Below the pieces are notes generated by a model. The model made no database searches. It saw only the letters and a list, made by a program, of their open reading frames with translations, and was not told the DNA's origin. Shown here one piece after another: positions 44,296 to 54,107 of a stretch of 64,000 nt of DNA; position 1 is the stretch's first letter, and the number at the start of each line of letters is the position of its first letter. Position numbers and translations under genes: made by a program. The stretch is taken from assembly GCF_026314945.1 (NCBI RefSeq), contig NZ_CP111121.1, positions 310,001-374,000 on the forward strand. The letters are read 5' to 3'. Source of the stretch: Chryseobacterium fluminis. GTDB taxonomy: Bacteria > Bacteroidota > Bacteroidia > Flavobacteriales > Weeksellaceae.

Positions 44296-44970
44296 TTAAA
44301 TCTTTTGAATGTGCAACAAGATGCTCTCAATAGTTTCCTTTTTACTTAAGCTTGTATTATCAATAACAATAGCGTCATCGGCCTGCTTCAGAGGAGCGAT
44401 TTCCCGTTCGCTGTCGATCTTATCACGCTCAATTAGGTTTTCTTTTACCTTTTGTTCATCTGCCTTAATGCCCAACGTAATAAGTTCCTTATACCTTCTT
44501 TTTGTTCTCTCATCGATACTGGCGGTAAGAAAGAATTTAAAGTCTGCATCCGGCAGAACTACGGTCCCGATATCACGTCCGTCCATGATAATACCGCCTT
44601 TCTCTGCCAGGCTGCGCTGAGACTGTAATAAGAAATCACGGACTTCCTTCTGTTTGGCTACCAGGCTTACCTGTTCGGAAACTTCATTAGAACGTATGGC
44701 TTTTGAAATATCAATATGATTCAGGAAAAGGACAAGCTCTCCGTTGTTATTCCTGAATTCTAGCTCAATCTGATCAAATGATGCAAATAATTTTTGCAGA
44801 TCAATGGAGCCGTCATCGTAAAGGCAATTCTGAAGGGCAAACCAGGTAACACCACGGTACAGCGCGCCGGTATCCAGATGAATAAGTCCCAGTTTATCAG
44901 CAATAACTTTAGAAATTGAACTTTTCCCGGTAGACGAGTACCCATCGATAGCAATTACAGGTTTTTTCAT
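44296..44970 (-). CDS. cmk: Cytidylate kinase
   Basis: A 224-residue CMP/dCMP kinase of pyrimidine salvage and synthesis. It has Walker A GYSSTGKSS at about 9-17, LDTGALYRGVTW, MDGRDIGTVVLPDADFKFFL and the LID-like RRYKELITLG-KA segment. Length and motif order are normal. It lies between porQ and the YtxH gene on one strand; a cmk-porQ neighbourhood is common in Flavobacteriia. Confidence 0.96.
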   Translation of the reverse strand: MKKPVIAIDGYSSTGKSSISKVIADKLGLIHLDTGALYRGVTWFALQNCLYDDGSIDLQKLFASFDQIELEFRNNNGELVLFLNHIDISKAIRSNEVSEQVSLVAKQKEVRDFLLQSQRSLAEKGGIIMDGRDIGTVVLPDADFKFFLTASIDERTKRRYKELITLGIKADEQKVKENLIERDKIDSEREIAPLKQADDAIVIDNTSLSKKETIESILLHIQKI

Positions 44971-45118
44971 ACCGCAAATTTCAAGAAATTTTCTTAAAAA
45001 TCAAGAAACCTCAAGATATTTTCTTAAGGTTTCTTTTATATTATCCCGGAATCTGTTTTAAATTAATTCATTAACTAAAAAACAAATGGTAAAAATTTTA
45101 AAACAGATTTTAATACTG

Positions 45119-46111
45119 TTAATATCCTGCGTGACTGCTAAGGTCTACGGAAACACCTATCTGATTGACATTTGAAGCATTGTGATATCTGATGTGGGCA
45201 TAATCTACCCGGAATCTCGAAAGTTTGATTCCAAAACCAGCCGAAAGACCCGAAAAGTTGCGCTGATCGGCTACCGCAAGTTCATTGCCCCGTTTTGCAT
45301 TATATCCCAGCCTTATATTAAAACCTTTTTCAGGAAAAAGTTCGGCTCCGACAGAAAAGTGATCTGCAATTTTTCTTCCGGTATTTACTTCCTGACCATT
45401 TACATTATATTCAGATGAGATGTCAAACTGCTGAAGGTCGTGTGCGGTAACGGTAATGGCAAGAGGAATTACTTTTAAAATTTTAGTATACCCTACATCC
45501 ACCCTGAAAGGAAGATTTTCTCTTGTTCCGTTAAAGGATTTAAACTGATATCCGAAATTTCTTGCAACCAGTGAAAGAACTTCTTTTCTTTTTTTATTGT
45601 GATAGGTAACACCGGCTGTTCCGGAGATTGCTGATGAAGTATAGTTATCGATTTTTGAAGTAATGAAATTAAGGCCTCCTCCGATCGTCCAGTCTTCTTC
45701 AAACTGGTAGGCATAGCCGGCACCTACAGAAACATCCGACGCTGTAAAAGTGCCATTTTCGAAACCGCTTTCATCGGTTCTGGGAATATCTCCATAACTC
45801 ATATAACGGGCATTGATGGTCGCCATATGGCCGTTATCGAAATCTTTGGCATAAGCAATTGTCCCGTATTTGGAGTCGGCAAGATAAGCGGTAGCATTTA
45901 CAGACAGCTGCTTATCAGAATCTTTATTCAGCAAAGCCGGGTTGGCAATAGCAAAGGAAACATCATGATCTCTTATGGAAATTGCATCACCGCCTAAAGC
46001 AGCCTGTCTTGCCGATACAGGAATATTTAAAAACGGGTAAACATTTGTTCCTGTTTGTGCATAAGAAACAATTCCTGACAGAAATAATGAAAAAATGATA
46101 ATTTTCTTCAA
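45119..46111 (-). CDS. porQ: Type IX secretion system protein PorQ
   Basis: A 330-residue outer-membrane protein with signal peptide (ending SYAQ). The opening YPFLNIPVSARQAALGG is diagnostic of PorQ, a PorV-like barrel needed for T9SS cargo processing. The rest alternates strands and ends in VGVSVDLSSHAGY. It is preceded by a TATTTTTG box. It shows the bacterium has a T9SS, although none of the surface proteins in the window carries a clear T9SS C-terminal domain. Confidence 0.93.
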   Translation of the reverse strand: MKKIIIFSLFLSGIVSYAQTGTNVYPFLNIPVSARQAALGGDAISIRDHDVSFAIANPALLNKDSDKQLSVNATAYLADSKYGTIAYAKDFDNGHMATINARYMSYGDIPRTDESGFENGTFTASDVSVGAGYAYQFEEDWTIGGGLNFITSKIDNYTSSAISGTAGVTYHNKKRKEVLSLVARNFGYQFKSFNGTRENLPFRVDVGYTKILKVIPLAITVTAHDLQQFDISSEYNVNGQEVNTGRKIADHFSVGAELFPEKGFNIRLGYNAKRGNELAVADQRNFSGLSAGFGIKLSRFRVDYAHIRYHNASNVNQIGVSVDLSSHAGY

Positions 46112-46129
46112 TTCAGTTTATTATTAATG

Positions 46130-46137
46130 CAAAAATA
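46130..46137 (-). promoter_or_regulatory. -7 box (TATTTTTG) of porQ
   Basis: Minus-strand TATTTTTG lies 18 bp before the porQ start, consistent with a very short leader. Confidence 0.6.
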
Positions 46138-47231
<1,094 letters not shown>

Positions 47232-47326
47232 TAAGTTCAGGATGTAAAGTTTTTATATGAAAAGTTTACGTTCCGGACATTACTTATTTATAAAATATGT
47301 GTAACCTATCAAATTTTAATTATATA

Positions 47327-47881
47327 ATGGAAGAATTAGATCTTATAGTAGAGTCAGTACAACATGACATGGAAGCAGCTGTTAAGCACCTGGATCATGC
47401 ATTTCAAAGAATCAGAGCGGGCCGTGCGTCCACGAATATGGTTCAGGATGTTATGGTAGAATATTACGGAGCACTTACTCCTATCAACCAGGTTGCGAAT
47501 GTTTCTGTACCGGATGCAATGACGATTTCTATTCAACCTTGGGACTCAAAAGCCATTAATGATATCGAAAAAGCGATCGTTAATTCGAATTTGGGTTTTG
47601 CGCCTTCCAATAACGGTGTTAATATTATCCTTAACGTACCGCCTTTAACAGAAGAAAGAAGAAGAGATCTGGCAAAGCAGGCGAAAGGAGAAACTGAAGA
47701 TACCAAAATCGTTGTCAGAAATGCAAGACAGAACGGTTTAAAAGAGCTTAAAAAACTTGATGGTGTTTCTGAAGACCTTATTAAAGGTACAGAAGCAGAA
47801 ATCCAGGTTTTGACCGATAAATACGTAAAAGCCTGTGACGATCATCTTAAAGTGAAGGAAGCTGAAATTATGAAAGTATAA
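47327..47881 (+). CDS. frr: Ribosome recycling factor
   Basis: A 184-residue RRF, the normal length. Typical blocks are FQRIRAGRASTNMVQD, DAMTISIQPWDSKAI, NGVNIILNVPPLTEERRRDLAKQAK and VRNARQNGLKELKK. It splits terminated ribosomes with EF-G. ATG 47327 is chosen because an upstream in-frame ATG adds ten residues absent from the family. A strong terminator follows. Confidence 0.97.
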   Translation: MEELDLIVESVQHDMEAAVKHLDHAFQRIRAGRASTNMVQDVMVEYYGALTPINQVANVSVPDAMTISIQPWDSKAINDIEKAIVNSNLGFAPSNNGVNIILNVPPLTEERRRDLAKQAKGETEDTKIVVRNARQNGLKELKKLDGVSEDLIKGTEAEIQVLTDKYVKACDDHLKVKEAEIMKV

Positions 47882-47899
47882 TTTGCAGTTTTTTTTAAT

Positions 47900-47937
47900 A
47901 AAAATGCGGTCTCAAATTTTGAGACCGCTTTGCTTTT
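47900..47937. terminator. Terminator after frr
   Basis: GCGGTCTCA (47906-47914) pairs with TGAGACCGC (47920-47928), with TTTGCTTTT following. The lipoprotein gene on the opposite strand ends at 47936, so it can serve both. Confidence 0.85.
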
Positions 47938-48559
47938 AAAGGCATTCCACGCTTTTTTGATCTTTATTTTTCAGAAGATGATGATATCTGGTCATCAGTT
48001 CTTTGACATCACATTTTACTTCTCTGTTCGGGATTTTCTCCGGATCTGCATTTTTACCGACTGACCGTATGGTGTAATTTTTTTCCAGACACTGGATCGG
48101 ATTTTCATCTTTCAGGTATATTCGCTGCTGGTTAATGCTGTCCTTTGTAATGGGTTTCTCAGGCGTGCCTCCGTCAAACTGCCACAAAGTGTCATCTTTA
48201 AAAATGAAGAATACCTGATCACTTTTTACGAAATATTTTGTAAGGGACGAAAAGTGGCTGTCCGCAAAAAAATGTTTAACCATTTTTAATTTCTTATTTT
48301 CGTAATACAGATAAACTTCTCCCTCAATTTCTTCACAATTATATTTAAACCCTGAGGAATCAAGCTTTCTGGCTAATAATTTATCATTTAAAACAGTGAA
48401 TTCCTTTTTTATTTCATCGATGGTCTGTGGTGCACTTTCTGTTACTGCAGAAGTTTCTTTACTTACTGAACGGTGGTCTTCAGTCCGAATTCTTTTACCG
48501 GGCTCCTGAGTGCATGAAATAAATAACGTTATAATAAGAATAGCAGGTAATATTTTCAT
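47936..48559 (-). CDS. Hypothetical lipoprotein
   Basis: A 207-residue protein with a lipobox (LFISC). A linker rich in Thr/Ser/Lys (VSKETSAVTESAPQ) follows, then a folded part of Trp, Phe and Tyr-rich strands (YFVKSDQVFFIFKDDTLWQFDGG). No family is recognised. ATG 48559 is chosen because the signal peptide starts there. The longer in-frame start upstream would add 33 residues that do not look like a signal. Confidence 0.7.
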   Translation of the reverse strand: MKILPAILIITLFISCTQEPGKRIRTEDHRSVSKETSAVTESAPQTIDEIKKEFTVLNDKLLARKLDSSGFKYNCEEIEGEVYLYYENKKLKMVKHFFADSHFSSLTKYFVKSDQVFFIFKDDTLWQFDGGTPEKPITKDSINQQRIYLKDENPIQCLEKNYTIRSVGKNADPEKIPNREVKCDVKELMTRYHHLLKNKDQKSVECL

Positions 48560-48643
48560 ATTTAAAAATGATTTGGTTCTCACAATAATATAAAAATTAT
48601 TTAAATGAGGAACGGCTTCGGTTATTAAAAGAAGTTTAAACAG

Positions 48644-48669
48644 AAAAAGATCCGGCAAGGCGGATCTTT
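48644..48669 (-). terminator. Terminator of the LptF/G-like gene
   Basis: AAAGATCCG (48646-48654) pairs perfectly with CGGATCTTT (48661-48669). TTTTTCTG follows on the minus strand. Confidence 0.85.
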
Positions 48670-48689
48670 AAGAGGTATTTTAAAAGAGA

Positions 48690-50144
48690 TTACTGATATC
48701 TCTTATGTTCTTTATTTTTACTGAACCTTTTGGTAATAGGCTTGAATAAAGCTTTATACTTTTCTGCATCAAACAGCTGGGAATCCGTAAGGGCTTTATA
48801 CGTCATCCATACTCCGAAAGGAAAGAGTACCATATTGGGAATCCATGCGGCCAGATACGGATTCATTTTTCCTGACCAGGCTACGTTTTCTACCCCTACA
48901 TTAATGACATAGAAAACAATGAAAATGACTATGGCGATGATCACCGGAAGACCCATACCTCCTTTTCTAATGATCGATCCCAGACTGGCGCCGATCAGGA
49001 AGAAAATAATACAGGTAAAAGAATAGGTAAGGATTCTCTGCTGGTAGATGACAACTTTGCTGAAATACTTCACATTCGGACTGATTTCTCCGTTTTTGGA
49101 TTCTGCAGTAGTCTTAAGGTTGTCAAGCCTGTTATACGCATTGTAGATCATTTCAAGCTTTTTATCTTTTTTCAGGGTGTCAAGTCTGATCTGAGATTTC
49201 GGAGCTGCTTTGGCTTTGTTTTTGTCCATATAGCTGATCACAGGGTTGGCCTGATTCAGAACATCACCTCCTACGGTTTCAAAAAACCTGACGTTATCCT
49301 TTTTATTTTTATCAATGGTTTCTTCCAGTTTATTATAAGTCTGAAAACGATAGTCATCTGTGATCTGTTCCTCTTCTATGGCTTTATTGATGATCTCACT
49401 GACGTCAAAATGGGAAACCAGCGTATCAAATTTAATGGCCTGATCAGGTTGTTTTAATCTTACATTGTCAGGCTTCCCTGCAATATTATCTTCAAAGACA
49501 TATCCGTTGTACAAAACAAGTTTCAGAAAGTTTTTATTGGCAGCGGGCACAAATTTTCCCTTTTCAGCTACAATAGACTGTTGGTTTTCGAAAGTGCTGG
49601 CTTTTCTGTGGACAAATACGCCTTCAATATTTTCCCCGCTCTCCCCGTAGATTTTATCAAATTTCACCATATACCCCGGAATCTGATCTATAAACTGTCC
49701 GGGAGTGAAATTCAGAGCAGGCTTGGTCTGTGCAATATTAAAAAGCATATTTTTGGCCTTCCGCTGAAAATCGGGAATAATATTGTTGGAAAAAAAGTAG
49801 AGCATAACCGAGAGTACCATGGTGACCCCTAAAAGCGGAAACATCACCCGCGTCAGAGAGATTCCGGCAGCCTTCATGGCAGCGAGCTCGTACCGTTCGC
49901 CAAATTCACCGAAAGACATGATACTGGCCAGAAGAATGGTAAGCGGCAGTACCATACTGATAACGCTTACGCCAAGATAAAAAAGGAGTTTCAGGATTTG
50001 CCAGTAGCTTAATCCTTTTCCCATAAATTGTCCCAACTGAACCCAGATAATGTTTACAATAAAGATGAAAAACAATACACTGAATATAAAGAAAAACGGT
50101 CCAAAGAAGGTCTTTATGATATATCGGTCTAGTATTTTTAACAT
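48690..50144 (-). CDS. LptF/LptG-family lipopolysaccharide export permease
   Basis: A 484-residue YjgP/YjgQ protein. Three N-terminal helices begin IIKTFFGPFFFIFSVLFFIFIVN; a periplasmic beta-jellyroll spans about 140-350, then three further helices lie near the C-terminus. As part of the LptBFGC complex it extracts LPS from the inner membrane. F and G cannot be told apart here. A -7 box at 50149-50156 (minus-strand TAATTTTG) is only 5 bp from the ATG, which would make the transcript nearly leaderless. Confidence 0.92.
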   Translation of the reverse strand: MLKILDRYIIKTFFGPFFFIFSVLFFIFIVNIIWVQLGQFMGKGLSYWQILKLLFYLGVSVISMVLPLTILLASIMSFGEFGERYELAAMKAAGISLTRVMFPLLGVTMVLSVMLYFFSNNIIPDFQRKAKNMLFNIAQTKPALNFTPGQFIDQIPGYMVKFDKIYGESGENIEGVFVHRKASTFENQQSIVAEKGKFVPAANKNFLKLVLYNGYVFEDNIAGKPDNVRLKQPDQAIKFDTLVSHFDVSEIINKAIEEEQITDDYRFQTYNKLEETIDKNKKDNVRFFETVGGDVLNQANPVISYMDKNKAKAAPKSQIRLDTLKKDKKLEMIYNAYNRLDNLKTTAESKNGEISPNVKYFSKVVIYQQRILTYSFTCIIFFLIGASLGSIIRKGGMGLPVIIAIVIFIVFYVINVGVENVAWSGKMNPYLAAWIPNMVLFPFGVWMTYKALTDSQLFDAEKYKALFKPITKRFSKNKEHKRYQ

Positions 50145-50148
50145 TCGC

Positions 50149-50156
50149 CAAAATTA
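50149..50156 (-). promoter_or_regulatory. Possible -7 box (TAATTTTG) of the LptF/G gene
   Basis: TAATTTTG on the minus strand fits TAnnTTTG but lies 5 bp before the ATG, so translation would start almost at the 5' end. Confidence 0.4.
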
Positions 50157-50265
50157 ATCAAAAAGCCACAAAGTTTTCTTTGCAGCTCTTATATTTTATG
50201 AAATTTTTATAATTAGACGTAAGTGGGGTGATTCATCACGTATAGGTCTAAGACTTTTTTTAGAC

Positions 50266-50913
50266 TTAAAGGTCTGTAATGACATAGTTCTTATATTTAT
50301 TTTTGTCGAAAACAAACATATTAGGATCCAGATCCTGATTTTCTTTATAGTCCTTGATCGCAATTACGGCTACATCTTTATTATTTCCGTGCTGCTCGAT
50401 CTTTACCATCTGTTTTTTGGCAGAATCTACAAAAAGGTATACGTATTTAATGCCGTTTGATTTAACAGGGGTAAGCTTTATGAAATCCGCTTTTACGCCG
50501 TTCACCGCTTTTTTTCCTCCATATGTTACGTTATAATCATTCCGGTACGTAGAAAGATAATTAATAGGGGAGAACATTGTGGAACTGCCATTAGGCCGCG
50601 CCGTGGTAACTTCCATATCATCCACACTGATGTTGTAGATTTTGTTACCGTCAAAAATCTGTTCGGTGTCCATGATCTTCAGTTTGTACTTGTCACCTGC
50701 GGTATAATAAATTCCGGGCTCTGTTTTTGTCACCTGACCGTTTACGCCTGTTCCGAAAGAAAATTTGAAATAAGAATTTTTCTTAGACTTATAATTAGCC
50801 GTAATGTCATCAAGGATCTTTTTGGCTTTTGCGTCAATTTTCTGTGCGCTTGCCAATCCTACCGCTCCCGCAACCAATCCGCTCAGTACAACTTTTGATA
50901 GTATATTTTTCAT
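50266..50913 (-). CDS. LolA-like outer-membrane lipoprotein carrier
   Basis: A 215-residue periplasmic protein with signal peptide (ending GLASA-Q) and the LolA fold. FKFSFGTGVNGQ, GIYYTAGDKYKLKIMDTEQIFDGNKIY and MVKIEQHGNNKDVAVIAIKDYKENQDLDPNMF match LolA landmarks. It ferries lipoproteins across the periplasm. Neighbouring genes encode LPS export and FtsK. Confidence 0.9.
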   Translation of the reverse strand: MKNILSKVVLSGLVAGAVGLASAQKIDAKAKKILDDITANYKSKKNSYFKFSFGTGVNGQVTKTEPGIYYTAGDKYKLKIMDTEQIFDGNKIYNISVDDMEVTTARPNGSSTMFSPINYLSTYRNDYNVTYGGKKAVNGVKADFIKLTPVKSNGIKYVYLFVDSAKKQMVKIEQHGNNKDVAVIAIKDYKENQDLDPNMFVFDKNKYKNYVITDL

Positions 50914-50976
50914 TTCTTTTATTTAATAATTTTTAGACTTTATTCCGTTATAAAAGTTAAAATCATGGATTTTAAA

Positions 50977-53544
50977 TTACCTGCGCAAATCTTCCAAAAA
51001 CTGTTCCAAAGAATGAAGATCACTAATGATGACTTCTCTTGCTTTTGCTCCGTTGAAACCTCCTACGATGCCGCTTGCCTCAAGCTGATCCATAATTCTT
51101 CCGGCTCTGTTGTATCCTAATTTCAATTGTCTTTGGAGCATCGAGGTAGAGCCCTGCTGCGTCGAGACGATAATTCTTGCCGCCTCCTCAAATAAAGCAT
51201 CTTTCTCGTTGGCGTCAAAGCTTCCTACTGAACTTGTTGCTTCTTCGGAAACATATTCAGGAAGCATAAAGGCGGAAGGATATCCTTTCTGTTCGCCGAT
51301 AAATTCTGCCAGCCTTTCCACTTCCGGTGTATCTACAAAGGCACACTGAAGTCTCAGGATCTCATTTCCGTTAAAATAAAGCATATCTCCTTTACCGATC
51401 AGCTGATCTGCTCCCGGCGAATCCAGAATCGTTCTTGAATCGACACTTGAGATCACTCTGAAAGCAGCTCTCGCGGGGAAGTTGGCCTTAATCATACCTG
51501 TAATAACGTTAACAGAAGGTCTCTGGGTGGCTACGATCAGATGAATACCTACTGCCCTGGCAAGCTGGGCAAGTCTTGCAATAGGCAATTCGACCTCTTT
51601 TCCGGCGGTCATGATCAGATCTGCAAATTCATCTACTACCAAAACAATATATGGCAGATAACGGTGTCCGTTCTCAGGATTCAGTTTTCTTTCAGAGAAT
51701 TTTTTATTGTATTCTTTTAAGTTTTTACAGAAAGCATTTTTAAGCAGATCGTACCTTGTGTCCATTTCTACGCAAAGAGAATTCAGGGTATTGATTACTT
51801 TATTCGTATCCGTGATAATCGCATCATCAGAATCGGGAAGTTTGGCCAGATAATGTCTTTCAATCTTGGAATACAGAGAAAGTTCCACTTTTTTAGGATC
51901 TACCATTACGAATTTGAGCTCGCTGGGATGTTTTTTGTAAAGCAATGAAGTAAGAATGGCATTAATACCTACCGATTTACCCTGACCTGTAGCTCCGGCC
52001 ATCAGCAGGTGAGGCATCTTTGACAGGTCGGCCATGAAAATCTCATTTGAAATAGTCTTTCCGAAAACAACAGGAAGATCCATATCTGTATTCTGAAATT
52101 TTTGGGAAGCTATTACCGAGCGCATCGATACCATGGTAGGGTTTTTTCTGGGAACCTCAATTCCGATGGTTCCTTTCCCGGGCATCGGAGCGATAATTCT
52201 GATGCCCAGTGCAGAGAGGTTCAGGGCAATATCATCCTGCAGCTTTTTGATGGCAGATACTCTGATCCCTGCTTCCGGCACAATTTCATATAAAGTTACT
52301 GTCGGTCCGATCGTTGCCTTAATTTCTGAGATACCCACATTGAAGTTTTTCAGTAAGCCGACAATTTTATTTTTGTTTTCTTCTAATTCCTCCTTATTAA
52401 TAGAAATCTCCTCATTTCCATACTCTTTCAGGAGCTCAACAGGCGGCATCTGAAATTTAGCCAGATCCAGTTTATGATCATAAAGTCCGTGCTGATCAAT
52501 CAGATCCTGGGATTTTCGGTCAGTTTCATCCAAAACATCAATAACGGGAGCGACTTCCACATTGAATTTAATTTCTTCTTTTACAGGTTCAGAAGCCACT
52601 GGCGTTGGAGTAGGAACAGGCCTGATATCAAAAGCCTCTTCCGGAGTGGAGGTCGGGAAGCTTGGTTTTGTATTTAAATTTAAATTAACGGAAGGTGAAA
52701 AATCATGTTTCGGCTCTTCTTCAAATGAAGTATGATTGGGCGTAACGATGGTATCTAAATTGGCAGAAACCGGAACTTCCGGAAATCCTTTCGGTACACT
52801 TACCGGCTCTGGCTCCTGAACTTTTTTAGGAATTACAGTTTCCGTTACGGTAACTTTAGGTACATATTCCTCTGCTGTTTCGGCTTCCTCTTCAAGCTCT
52901 TTATCAGCTTCAAAGTGTTCATCGGACTTCGGCATCATTGATTTTACCTTTCCGATGGTGTTATCGTTGATCTGATCCAGCTTCGCTTTCACAGAACTCG
53001 GTCTTAAATTAAATTCAAGAATGAAATATAACAGAATACTCGATGCCAGTACAAGCCAGAGACCTACGGTACCGATGATGGCATTAAGAGAATCCATGAT
53101 CTGATATCCGTACACTCCGCTTAAAACACCTCCCTGTTCCTTTGTGAATGCTGCCCCGAAGAAAATAGGGAGCCAACAGATAAAAAACAGAGAATGCCCG
53201 ACAGTCATCCAGGGCTTGAATGTTTTCTTTTTCAGGATCACGGTTCCGAAAACCAGAAATAAAAATGCGATGATAAATGAAGCGACGCCGATGCTTTCGA
53301 AAATAAAAATATTCCCGAGCCAGTCTCCCAGTTTTCCAAAAAGATTTGAAGATTGTATGCTTTTATCCATCATTGTTCCGGCCTGACTCTGGTCTGCTTT
53401 CCAATTCATCAGATAAGAGATAAAGGAGAGGGTCAGAACGATAGAAAAAAGGATAAAGGTAAGCCCGAAAAATACGCGGGGCTTAGATAAAAATTTGCCC
53501 TTATCAGGCGATTCCTGCTGTTTGTTTTGTGTGTTTTTGTTCAT
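50977..53544 (-). CDS. ftsK: DNA translocase FtsK
   Basis: An 855-residue cell-division DNA pump that segregates chromosome termini. Four N-terminal helices span about 25-190. A Pro/Glu-rich linker (about 200-350) precedes the RecA-like motor with Walker A MAGATGQGKSV and Walker B IVLVVDEFADL. The C-terminal winged-helix gamma domain (STSMLQRQLKLGYNRAGRIMDQLE) reads KOPS-type sites. It is a complete short-linker FtsK. A TAAATTTG box lies at 53558-53565. Confidence 0.96.
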   Translation of the reverse strand: MNKNTQNKQQESPDKGKFLSKPRVFFGLTFILFSIVLTLSFISYLMNWKADQSQAGTMMDKSIQSSNLFGKLGDWLGNIFIFESIGVASFIIAFLFLVFGTVILKKKTFKPWMTVGHSLFFICWLPIFFGAAFTKEQGGVLSGVYGYQIMDSLNAIIGTVGLWLVLASSILLYFILEFNLRPSSVKAKLDQINDNTIGKVKSMMPKSDEHFEADKELEEEAETAEEYVPKVTVTETVIPKKVQEPEPVSVPKGFPEVPVSANLDTIVTPNHTSFEEEPKHDFSPSVNLNLNTKPSFPTSTPEEAFDIRPVPTPTPVASEPVKEEIKFNVEVAPVIDVLDETDRKSQDLIDQHGLYDHKLDLAKFQMPPVELLKEYGNEEISINKEELEENKNKIVGLLKNFNVGISEIKATIGPTVTLYEIVPEAGIRVSAIKKLQDDIALNLSALGIRIIAPMPGKGTIGIEVPRKNPTMVSMRSVIASQKFQNTDMDLPVVFGKTISNEIFMADLSKMPHLLMAGATGQGKSVGINAILTSLLYKKHPSELKFVMVDPKKVELSLYSKIERHYLAKLPDSDDAIITDTNKVINTLNSLCVEMDTRYDLLKNAFCKNLKEYNKKFSERKLNPENGHRYLPYIVLVVDEFADLIMTAGKEVELPIARLAQLARAVGIHLIVATQRPSVNVITGMIKANFPARAAFRVISSVDSRTILDSPGADQLIGKGDMLYFNGNEILRLQCAFVDTPEVERLAEFIGEQKGYPSAFMLPEYVSEEATSSVGSFDANEKDALFEEAARIIVSTQQGSTSMLQRQLKLGYNRAGRIMDQLEASGIVGGFNGAKAREVIISDLHSLEQFLEDLRR

Positions 53545-53557
53545 AATATCAATATGA

Positions 53558-53565
53558 CAAATTTA
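53558..53565 (-). promoter_or_regulatory. -7 box (TAAATTTG) of ftsK
   Basis: Minus-strand TAAATTTG matches TAnnTTTG, 13 bp before the ftsK ATG. Confidence 0.55.
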
Positions 53566-54080
53566 ATGTTTTTTAAACATTAAATGAATGCTTTTTTTTG
53601 CTTAAAAACTTTATTTTTTCTCCAGATCGCAAGCGGTAAATATTCCCCCTTTTTTCATTTAAATGATTAAAAATATTTAAAATAAAGGAAAGTTCAGTTA
53701 AAATACATTTCAATTTTGTTCAGATACCGGATGGATTGTATCTGATGATCTGTCTGACTGTAGTGGCAACTGTTCCTGCTGATTATTTTATGGTACTGGT
53801 TCGATATCGGAGTTATAAGAAATTTCATGCAGCAAAGAATGTTCCGCTTGTCATGGTGCGATAAAGAAAACCTGTTAATCAGGCTCAAATATTTAATCCA
53901 GCGTGATCGTACGGGATAATTTCAATCAGGATGGCTTCTTTACGGCTGTATCAGATCAGTGGCAATCTTTGTATTTTTGTGAATGATAATTTAATTATTT
54001 TGAATCATTCAAAATAACGGCTATAGGCTGCAAAGTGATAAAAAACAGCTTTTTTTATCCTCTTTGTAGTTAATCATGCT
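53566..54080. other. 515-bp spacer, ftsK to ccsBA-type gene
   Basis: No gene is supported. A perfect 9-bp inverted repeat at 53996-54016 (TATTTTGAA-TCA-TTCAAAATA) lies 65 bp before the next -7 box and may be a regulator site. Confidence 0.5.
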
Positions 54081-54088
54081 TATTTTTG
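54081..54088 (+). promoter_or_regulatory. -7 box (TATTTTTG) of the cytochrome c maturation gene
   Basis: TATTTTTG, 20 bp before ATG 54108, with TTTG at 54063-54066 as a partial -33 element. Confidence 0.6.
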
Positions 54089-54107
54089 CATGTCAAGTAA
54101 ATAAATC

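Noticed and set aside
53694-53888. 64-codon minus-strand frame upstream of ftsK
   Set aside because: Composition is unlike a protein, it has no signal or domain, and the region behaves as a promoter spacer.
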